A stretch of 64,000 nt of DNA from QHWF01 sp036848175. Its GTDB lineage: Bacteria > Acidobacteriota > Vicinamibacteria > Vicinamibacterales > CAVVIG01. Of the stretch, positions 56,605-62,724 are shown in pieces. The notes under the pieces are model-generated. The model worked only from the letters and a program-made list of their open reading frames with translations. It had not been told where the DNA came from and made no database searches. The stretch's first letter is position 1; the number at the start of each line of letters is the position of its first letter. A program made the position numbers and the translations under genes. The stretch is from assembly GCA_036848175.1 (NCBI GenBank), contig DAIUKO010000006.1, forward strand, positions 4,025 to 68,024. Direction: 5' to 3'.

Positions 56605-58002
56605 ATGTCGCCGCGTCTCGCGCGCATCGCAATCGCCTCGGTGGCGATCGCGCACGCCGCGCTGTTCATCGTCTACCAACGGCCCGACTGGGACACGCAA
56701 TGGACCGATCAGAACGGGTACATGATGCTCGGCCGGAACCTCGCCGAAACGGGACGCTACACGCGATTCGCGGCGGCGCAGGACTACGTACCCGAAGCCA
56801 TTCGCACGCCGATGTACCCGGCGTTCGTCGCGCTGCTCGATCTCGTCTTCGGTGAAAGCCGTGTGGCCATTGCGTCGGTGCAGGCAGTTCTGTTCGCGAT
56901 CATCTGCCTGCTCGTCTACGAAATCGCTCGAGCCGCGACGACTGAGCGCATCGCGTCCGCCGCCGGCCTTCTGACGGCGATGTACCCGCCGCTGCCGTAT
57001 TTCGGCGCGCTCGTGCTCACCGAGGTCTTCACAACGGGTCTCGTGACCGCGGGCATGGCAGTCTGGCTCGCGGGCCTTCGCAGAAACTCGACGGGACTCT
57101 TCGTCGGGAGCGGCGCGATCTTTGGAGCGACCGCGCTGACGCGGCCGGCATTCGAGTACCTGCCGCTGTTCCTCGTTGCCGCCGCCGTCGTCGCCGCGCG
57201 CGAGAACCGGCGCCTCCGATGGCGTGCCGGCGCGATCATGCTCGCCACCTTCTGTGCCGTCATCGCGCCGTGGCTGGCGTACAACGCGGTGTATTTCAAG
57301 ACGCTGACGTTCACGCCCGCGGGTGGTCCAGGACGGCAGCTGTTCGAGGGGTCGTGGCAGGCGGAATTGCCGGGCCGTGTCGAAGCCGAGCTGACGACGC
57401 TGGCCGACTCGAACTCCAATCGACAGGAGCTCGACGATAAGGTCCGAGCCGTAGCGGCACGAACCGGAATGCCGGCCGAGCCGATGCTGCGCTACGTGCA
57501 TCAGCATCAGGACATCCGGAAGATCTGGGTCGACCCGGTCGAACCATGGGAGCGGATGCGCTCGCGTATCGAAGCCGACCACGAATACTTCCGCGTCGGC
57601 ATGGAAAACATCCGTCTGCATCCGGTCCGTTACATGTGGCGGCGCGCCACACGCGGAACCTTCCTGCTCTGGGCGGCTGAAATTCCAGTGCGCTACTCCG
57701 ACATCAACCGGCTATCGCCGCTGACGATCCGCGCCATCTGGTTCGTGCAGGTCGTGCTCATGGTGCTGGCGCTGTGCGGCGGCGTCGTGCTGGCGCGGCA
57801 GGGCGCGGTCACGGAGGCGTTCGCGATGGCCGCGCTCATCCTTTACGTCTCGGCCGTACACGTGCCGCTATATTCGGAAGCGCGCTATTCACTGCCGGCA
57901 AAGCCGATGGTCCTGCTGCTCGCCGCAGCGGCAATCGTGGTCGCGGCTGAACGATGGGTGGCGAGGCGCACAAGCTACCGCCCTCTCAGTCACAGGTCGT
58001 GA
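56605..58002 (+). CDS. PMT/ArnT-like GT-C membrane glycosyltransferase
   Basis: This 465-residue integral membrane protein has a first helix (residues about 8-26) followed by the outside loop DWDTQWTDQNGYMMLGRNLAETGRYTRF, whose acids (WDTQWTDQNGY) fit the GT39/GT83 catalytic loop. RTPMYPAFVALLDLVFGES and about nine further helices follow, with ALTRPAFEYLPLFLV as a typical middle helix. A soluble loop of about 110 residues (AGGPGRQLFEGSWQAE to RLHPVRYMWRRATRGT) precedes the last helices. ATG 56605 lies 9 nt after the GT4 stop. Donor would be a polyprenyl-phosphate sugar, perhaps from the GT2 at 58483. Confidence 0.85.
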   Translation: MSPRLARIAIASVAIAHAALFIVYQRPDWDTQWTDQNGYMMLGRNLAETGRYTRFAAAQDYVPEAIRTPMYPAFVALLDLVFGESRVAIASVQAVLFAIICLLVYEIARAATTERIASAAGLLTAMYPPLPYFGALVLTEVFTTGLVTAGMAVWLAGLRRNSTGLFVGSGAIFGATALTRPAFEYLPLFLVAAAVVAARENRRLRWRAGAIMLATFCAVIAPWLAYNAVYFKTLTFTPAGGPGRQLFEGSWQAELPGRVEAELTTLADSNSNRQELDDKVRAVAARTGMPAEPMLRYVHQHQDIRKIWVDPVEPWERMRSRIEADHEYFRVGMENIRLHPVRYMWRRATRGTFLLWAAEIPVRYSDINRLSPLTIRAIWFVQVVLMVLALCGGVVLARQGAVTEAFAMAALILYVSAVHVPLYSEARYSLPAKPMVLLLAAAAIVVAAERWVARRTSYRPLSHRS

Positions 58003-58173
58003 GACTGCGGCGTGCGCGGGCGAGGGATTATCCGCGAGGACGCGGGAGCCGCTGGGAAGTGACCGGCCGTTTCTCGCGTTCACGCATTGAACGTCTTAGT
58101 ACACCGCGTTGTCAAGCGGCAATTTGCGCCCGCTCGGCTTGGCGAGCCGGGCCGTTTGTGCCAGACTCTCGCC

Positions 58174-58260
58174 ATTGCGGATTGAGGATTGCGGATTGCG
58201 GATTTATTGGCGATTGGATCCGTCAGGTTGAACGCTTGAATCCCTCAATCAATCCGCTAA
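58174..58260 (+). repeat. GGATTGCGG-type repeat, copy 1
   Basis: The unit runs GGATTGAGGATTGCGGATTG..., then TTTATTGGCGATTGG, then ends CTTGAATCCCTCAATCAATCC, so its ends are roughly inverted repeats of each other. The same order is found at 58375-58480. Translated, it reads NPQS-like peptides. Confidence 0.8.
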
Positions 58261-58360
58261 NNNNNNNNNNNNNNNNNNNNNNNNNNNNNNNNNNNNNNNN
58301 NNNNNNNNNNNNNNNNNNNNNNNNNNNNNNNNNNNNNNNNNNNNNNNNNNNNNNNNNNNN
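58261..58360. other. Assembly gap of 100 N
   Basis: Exactly 100 N lie between two copies of the same repeat. The bases right after it (TCAATCAATCC) look like the tail of a further copy, so at least one more unit was lost in assembly. The true length is unknown. Confidence 0.95.
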
Positions 58361-58374
58361 TCAATCAATCCCCA

Positions 58375-58480
58375 ATTACGGATTGAGGATTGTGGATTGC
58401 GGATTTATTGGCGATTGATCCGCGGAGCTAACCCTTGAATCCTCAATCAATCCGCAATCCGCAATCCTCAATCCGCAATT
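58375..58480 (+). repeat. GGATTGCGG-type repeat, copy 2
   Basis: This repeats copy 1 (58174-58260) with a few changes: GATTGAGGATTGTGGATTG, then TTTATTGGCGATTGATCC, then TTGAATCCTCAATCAATCC. It then continues with extra AATCCGCAATCC units up to the start of the GT2 gene. If read in frame it would add residues NPQSIRNPQSSIRNS to that gene. Confidence 0.8.
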
Positions 58481-58482
58481 CA

Positions 58483-59187
58483 GTGGTCGCGATCCCGGCA
58501 TACAACGAGGCGGCGACGATTCGAGCGGTCGTTGATCGCGTGCGCGCCGAGCTTCCCGACTGCGATGTGCTCGTCATCAACGACGGCTCGGACGACGACA
58601 CGGCGGCGGTGCTCGCCGGCAGCGGTGCGGTCGTCGCCGACCACTTGTGCAACCTCGGCTATGGACGCGCCATTCAGACCGCCGTGTTGTATGCGACGCG
58701 CGGCGGATACGATCGCCTGATCACGCTCGATGCCGACGGCCAGCACGATCCGGCGCAGGTCCGCCCGCTGCTCGCGGAGTTCGACCAGGGGCGGTGGGAC
58801 ATCCTGATCGGATCGCGGTACGTCGCCCGTCAAAAGTACGATGACGTGCCGATCGGACGTCGCGTGGGGATGCAGCTGTTTTCCACGCTGGTACGTTTGA
58901 CGGCGGGGCGCCGGATTTACGACACGACGTCGGGTCTCAAGATCATGGGCCGCCAGACCTTCGCGCCGCTCACGAACTGGCAGTTCATCGACTTTCATGC
59001 CGAGGCGCTCGTCTACCTGATGCGGCTCGGATTTCGAATCGGCGAGTTTCCCATCACGGTCGCGACCCGCAGTCACGGCCAGTCGATGTACTCGACGCTC
59101 AGCCACGTGAAGTACCCGTTGAAGACGATGTTGATGCTGGTGCTCGGCCTCGTGCAGGCGAATCTCACGCGAAAGCGGACATCATGA
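58483..59187 (+). CDS. GT2 glycosyltransferase (DPM-like), partner of DUF2304
   Basis: This 234-residue GT-A enzyme starts VVAIPAYNEAATIRAVVDRV. DVLVINDGSDDDT, HLCNLGYGRAIQTAVLYA, the DXD region ITLDADGQHDPAQV and IGSRYVARQKYDDVPIGRR are visible, with the DTTSGLKIMGRQTF segment common in polyprenyl-phosphate mannosyl- and glucosyltransferases. GTG 58483 is chosen because the only earlier ATG (58435) would add 16 residues made from the adjacent repeat. The short GT2 followed by DUF2304 is a recurring pair; DUF2304 probably anchors or supports it. The 4-nt overlap with that gene supports coupling. Confidence 0.87.
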   Translation: MVAIPAYNEAATIRAVVDRVRAELPDCDVLVINDGSDDDTAAVLAGSGAVVADHLCNLGYGRAIQTAVLYATRGGYDRLITLDADGQHDPAQVRPLLAEFDQGRWDILIGSRYVARQKYDDVPIGRRVGMQLFSTLVRLTAGRRIYDTTSGLKIMGRQTFAPLTNWQFIDFHAEALVYLMRLGFRIGEFPITVATRSHGQSMYSTLSHVKYPLKTMLMLVLGLVQANLTRKRTS

Positions 59188-59552
59188 CGATCGCAGGAGT
59201 GGTCCTCGGGGTCGCGATTGGGGTCGTGCTGCTGCTGTGGGTCGTCCATCTGATTCGCGGTGACCGCCTCTACGTCGGGTACGGCGTCATCTTCGTGTTG
59301 GGCACGCTGGCGGCGATGACGGTGTTGATCGTGCCTCCGCTTCTCGACGCGGTGACGCGCACCAGCGTCGCGCTGCTGTCCGTTCCAGCCCTGAGCATCG
59401 TGCCCCTGGTGATCTTCACGTTTCTCATGGTGTACGTCTTCGCGCAGATCACTATTCTGTCGAACCGCGTGATGCGATTGACGCAGGAATTGGCGATGCG
59501 GAGCGCCCGGCGAGACGGCGAGCTGGAGTCGCCGGCCGCTGAACAGCCGTGA
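59184..59552 (+). CDS. DUF2304 membrane protein
   Basis: This 122-residue protein has three hydrophobic segments (residues about 5-23, 30-50 and 68-90) and a basic-acidic cytoplasmic tail (RVMRLTQELAMRSARRDGE). The size, topology, the R-x-x-L-x-x-x-Y/G spacing after helix 1 and the NRVMRLTQELA tail fit DUF2304, which is regularly found directly after DPM-like GT2 genes. ATG 59184 overlaps the GT2 stop by 4 nt. It may act as a membrane anchor or donor-lipid partner of the GT2; the biochemical role is not known. Confidence 0.88.
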   Translation: MTIAGVVLGVAIGVVLLLWVVHLIRGDRLYVGYGVIFVLGTLAAMTVLIVPPLLDAVTRTSVALLSVPALSIVPLVIFTFLMVYVFAQITILSNRVMRLTQELAMRSARRDGELESPAAEQP

Positions 59553-59842
59553 TGGACCACGAACAGGCGCTCCGGCTCGTTTACGAAACGATCGACGTCG
59601 TGAACCAGCAGTTGCCGGCCTCGAAGCGGCTGCCGAAGTCACCGAGCACGGTGATCGCCGGACCCGGCGGCGCGCTCGATTCGCTCGGCGTCGTCACCTT
59701 CGTCATCACGCTCGAAGACAAAGTCGGAGAAGCGGTCGGCGCGAGCGTGCAGTTGCTCGAACGTGACGTGCTCGGCGAGGGCAGCCCGCTCACGACGGTG
59801 GCCGCGCTGACCGAGTTCGTTGCCGCAGCAGGTCAATCCTGA
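59552..59842 (+). CDS. Acyl carrier protein-like protein
   Basis: This 96-residue protein has the phosphopantetheine attachment motif GGALDSLGVVTF with the candidate serine S44, in the fold pattern helix I (ALRLVYETIDVVNQQLP), DSL-helix II (VVTFVITLEDKVGEAV) and helix III/IV (PLTTVAALTEFVA). It is therefore a dedicated carrier protein rather than the housekeeping ACP. ATG 59552 overlaps the DUF2304 stop by 1 nt; GTG 59549 is an equal alternative. It stands 1 nt before the FkbH-like gene, so its thioester substrate is probably loaded by FkbH. Confidence 0.85.
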   Translation: MDHEQALRLVYETIDVVNQQLPASKRLPKSPSTVIAGPGGALDSLGVVTFVITLEDKVGEAVGASVQLLERDVLGEGSPLTTVAALTEFVAAAGQS

Positions 59843-59843
59843 C

Positions 59844-61571
59844 GTGAGCCAGCCAGAGCGTCTGTTTTTCATCGCCGATTTCAACATCGAGACTCTGGCG
59901 CGCTACGTCGCCAATAGCGCGCTCGTCGGCTGTGAGACCGCAGTCGCGCCTTCCGGTCCGGTGATGCCGTCGCTCGCCGCCGGGCCACCCGGTGAAGGAC
60001 GTGCGGAGTGGTCGGCCGTCGTGTGGACGCGACCCGAGGCGGTGATCGAAACCTTCCGGCGTGCGCTGGCGTTCGAGGCGATCAAGGAGCACGACGCACT
60101 CGAGGAGGTCCGGGTCTATGCGGCCGCGATTGCGCAGTTCGCATCGCGGGCTCGCTACGTTCTGCTTCCGACGTGGGTCGTGCCGCCGTTCGAACGTGGC
60201 TGGGGCATGCTCGACTACCGGCCGGGCGTCGGCATCACGCACCTGCTCGCGCGGATGAACCTCGCGCTGGCCGATGCGCTCCGCGACCATCCAACCGTCT
60301 TCCAACTCGATGCCGGCCGCTGGTTGTCAGCCGCCGGTCCGCGTGGATGGTCGCAGAAACTCTGGTATGCGACGAAGTCGCCGTTCGCCCAGGCCGTCAT
60401 CGAGCAGGTAGCGGCCGACATCGTCGCGGCCGTCAACGGCATCGCCGGCCGCGCCCGGCGTGTTGTCGTGGTCGATCTGGACGATGTCTTGTGGGGCGGC
60501 CTCGTCGGCGAGGTCGGCTGGACGGCATTGAATCTCGGCGGCCACGATCACGTGGGCGAGGCGTTCGCCGATTTTCAGCGGGGGCTCAAAGCCCTGACCG
60601 CTCGCGGCGTGCAGTTGGCGATCGTCAGCAAGAACGACGAAGCGACCGCGTTGGAGGCGATCGATCGCCATCCGGAGATGCAGCTTCGACGTGGGGACTT
60701 CGCCGCGTGGCGCATCAATTGGGAAGACAAGGCGCAGAATGTCGTCGCGCTGCTCGAAGAACTGAATCTCGGTGCGGAGTCGGCGGTCTTCATCGACGAC
60801 AGCGCGATCGAGCGCGCCCGCGTGCGCGACGCAGTCCCGGGCATCCTCGTGCCGGACTGGCCGGATGATCCGACGCGGTTTCGTGAAGCACTGTCGTCGC
60901 TGCGATGCTTCGACTCGCCGTTTCTGACGGCAGAGGATCGCGGGCGGACGACCATGCTTGCCGCTGAGAGGGCGCGACGATCTGGGCTCGCGGCAGCCGC
61001 CAATCTCGAGGACTGGCTGCAAACGCTCGACATCAAGCTACACGTCGAACCGTTGAGTGGCGTCAACCTCGATCGAGCCACACAGTTGTTCAACAAGACG
61101 AATCAGATGACGATTGCCACACGGCGTCTGACCAAGCCGGAGCTCGAAGCGTGGGCCGCGGCGCTCGGACATTCGCTGCTGACGTTCCGGGTCGCCGACC
61201 GATTTGGCGATTCCGGGCTGACCGGGATCGTCGGTCTTCGGTTCGACGGTCCTGACGGGACTGTCGCGCACCTCGTCGACTTTCTCTGGAGCTGCCGCGT
61301 CGCCGGTCGCAATGTCGAAGACGCGATGCTGAATGTCGCGGTGACGCATTGCCGCGCGCATGGCGCCTCGACGTTGCGTGTGGAAGTCACGCCGACCGCG
61401 CGCAACAAACCGTGCGTCGATTTCTTCCAGCGGTCGGGACTCCGTCCTGTAGGCGACCACGTTTTCGAGTGGGACACGTCGCAGCCGTACCGATGCCCGC
61501 CGTGGGTGACGGTCACGGGCGAGACCGCTCGTCCTTCGACAAGCTCAGGACGAGCGGGATTAGCTCACTGA
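59844..61571 (+). CDS. FkbH-like HAD-IIIC protein
   Basis: This 575-residue protein has a SGNH-like N-terminal region (residues about 1-200), then the HAD-IIIC domain with VVVVDLDDVLWGG (D211, D213; the family usual is DLDNTLWGG), LAIVSKNDEATALEAI and AVFIDDSAIERARVRDAVPGI. A GNAT-like C-terminal domain follows (QLFNKTNQMTIATRRLTKPEL, GLTGIVGLRF, VDFLWSCRVAGRNVEDAML, FFQRSGL). FkbH proteins load a glyceryl group from 1,3-bisphosphoglycerate onto a carrier protein. GTG 59844 is 1 nt after the ACP stop. The last ten or so residues (PSTSSGRAGLAH) are translated palindromic repeat. Confidence 0.88.
   Translation: MSQPERLFFIADFNIETLARYVANSALVGCETAVAPSGPVMPSLAAGPPGEGRAEWSAVVWTRPEAVIETFRRALAFEAIKEHDALEEVRVYAAAIAQFASRARYVLLPTWVVPPFERGWGMLDYRPGVGITHLLARMNLALADALRDHPTVFQLDAGRWLSAAGPRGWSQKLWYATKSPFAQAVIEQVAADIVAAVNGIAGRARRVVVVDLDDVLWGGLVGEVGWTALNLGGHDHVGEAFADFQRGLKALTARGVQLAIVSKNDEATALEAIDRHPEMQLRRGDFAAWRINWEDKAQNVVALLEELNLGAESAVFIDDSAIERARVRDAVPGILVPDWPDDPTRFREALSSLRCFDSPFLTAEDRGRTTMLAAERARRSGLAAAANLEDWLQTLDIKLHVEPLSGVNLDRATQLFNKTNQMTIATRRLTKPELEAWAAALGHSLLTFRVADRFGDSGLTGIVGLRFDGPDGTVAHLVDFLWSCRVAGRNVEDAMLNVAVTHCRAHGASTLRVEVTPTARNKPCVDFFQRSGLRPVGDHVFEWDTSQPYRCPPWVTVTGETARPSTSSGRAGLAH
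61525..61557 (+). repeat. Palindromic repeat at the fkbH-like 3' end
   Basis: An 11-bp perfect stem (CCGCTCGTCCT ... AGGACGAGCGG, loop 61536-61546) lies inside the last codons of the FkbH-like gene. Same family as 49806-49882. Confidence 0.85.
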
Positions 61572-61619
61572 TGGCGGTGGTGCTCGGCTATTGTGGTCCT
61601 GCCGACAACAACCGGGACC

Positions 61620-61685
61620 GCTCGTGGTGAGCTTGTCGAACCACGAGCCACACCCGCTCACTCTTCGACGCGCTCAGGGTGAGCG
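61620..61685 (+). repeat. Paired palindromic repeats before the GNAT gene
   Basis: Two hairpins lie in tandem: GCTCGTGGT...ACCACGAGC (61620-61648) and CGCTCAC...GTGAGCG (61655-61685). They fill the 118-nt gap between the FkbH-like stop and the GNAT gene and leave no obvious ribosome-binding space other than inside the second stem. Two repeat families with different stem sequences are joined here, as at 49806-49882. Confidence 0.85.
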
Positions 61686-61689
61686 CTGA

Positions 61690-62724
61690 ATGAGCCTGAC
61701 GATCGGTCGCTGTGGCCCTGAAGAGATCGACGAAGTCGTTCACTACATCGACGCGTACTGGAAGCACGGGCACGCGCTGGTCACGAGCCGGCGGTTGCTC
61801 GACTGGCAACACCGAAGTTCCGATGGTGGATATTCGTTCGTGGTCGCGCGTCGCGACGGCATCATCATCGGGATTCTCGGCTACATCTCGACGATGCGGT
61901 TCGATCCTGCGCTCGCCGCGGACAATGTCGTGTGGCTGACGACCTGGAAGGTGCGCGACGATGCCGGCGTCGCAGGCGTCGGGCTCGCGCTGCTGCAGCA
62001 TCTTGCAGCGCATGAACCTCACATCGCGATCGGCGCAATCGGATTGAACCCTGCGACGCGGCCGATCTATCAGGCGCTCGGCTATCGCACAGGCGAGCTG
62101 CAGCACTACGTCCTGCCGAACGCGGACCGGCGTCGCTTCGCGCTCGCCACGCTGTCGCCCACGCCGGCGCCGGTCGGTGCCGACGCCGCGCCGCTTGCCG
62201 CGCGGTCGGTGACCGACGCCCGCGCCTTCGACGCCCTCACCGACGTCGCGGCAACGACGGCCGGCATTCCGCGGAAGACCGCACGCTACTTCGTCGCGCG
62301 GTACGTCGAGCATCCGGTGTACTCGTACCGCGTGGTCGGGTTGACGGACCGCGACACGGTGGTCGGCGTCCTCGCGACGCGGCTGGCTGAGCACGAAGGC
62401 CATAAGGCCGTACGCATCGTCGACTTTTTCGGAGACCCGCATCTGATCACTCGAATCGGCGCCGTCGTGCAGTCGCTGGTGCAGGAATACGATGCCGAGT
62501 ACGCGGACATGTACAACGCTGGGATCGATCCGGCGGCATTCGAGGGCGCGGGCTTCAGGCGCGTCGATCCCGATGGACCAGACGTCGTGCCCGATCATTT
62601 CGAACCGTTCGAACGGCGGAATGTGAGGTTGTGGTTCTCGATCAGGGCTGCTGGAGAGCCTGTCTTGTTCAAAGGTGACGCCGATCAGGATCGGCCGAGC
62701 GTCGTTCCGAGGATGCCGCGATGA
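61690..62724 (+). CDS. GNAT acetyltransferase, possibly two GNAT-like halves
   Basis: This 344-residue protein resembles GNAT acyltransferases of surface-glycan loci: VHYIDAYWKHGHALVTSRRLLDWQHRS, YSFVVARRDGIIIGILGYI (the D-G-x-I-x-G-x-L-G strand) and GVGLALLQHLAAHEP (acetyl-CoA binding), then IGLNPATRPIYQALGYRTGELQHY. The second half (from about residue 170) repeats a similar order, SYRVVGLTDRDTVVGVLATRL, VRIVDFFGDP and FEGAGFRRVDPDG. It may therefore be a tandem GNAT. It starts at ATG 61690 after the paired repeats. It probably transfers the carrier-bound acyl group, or acetyl-CoA, to an amino sugar (inference). Confidence 0.8.
   Translation: MSLTIGRCGPEEIDEVVHYIDAYWKHGHALVTSRRLLDWQHRSSDGGYSFVVARRDGIIIGILGYISTMRFDPALAADNVVWLTTWKVRDDAGVAGVGLALLQHLAAHEPHIAIGAIGLNPATRPIYQALGYRTGELQHYVLPNADRRRFALATLSPTPAPVGADAAPLAARSVTDARAFDALTDVAATTAGIPRKTARYFVARYVEHPVYSYRVVGLTDRDTVVGVLATRLAEHEGHKAVRIVDFFGDPHLITRIGAVVQSLVQEYDAEYADMYNAGIDPAAFEGAGFRRVDPDGPDVVPDHFEPFERRNVRLWFSIRAAGEPVLFKGDADQDRPSVVPRMPR

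Larger units (their letters stand above)
58003..58482 (+). other. Non-coding region with repeats and assembly gap
   Basis: This 480-nt stretch is the longest gene-free region. Bases 58003-58173 show no gene or clear regulatory site. From 58174 on it is low-complexity repeat, interrupted by the run of N at 58261-58360. The lower GC of the repeat stands out against its neighbours. It separates the first two plus-strand genes from the GT2-DUF2304-ACP set, so a promoter for the latter may lie here, but none can be read. Confidence 0.75.

Noticed and set aside
55360..57621. Long minus-strand frame (753 codons) opposite the plus-strand GT4 and GT-C genes
   Set aside because: Arg/His/Asp-rich composition is typical of antisense frames in GC-rich DNA, and it has no family motif. 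The plus-strand genes are well supported.
58435..58482. Upstream ATG start of the GT2 gene
   Set aside because: The 16 extra residues (NPQSIRNPQSSIRNS) are the translated GGATTGCGG repeat. The GT2 fold begins at the GTG at 58483.
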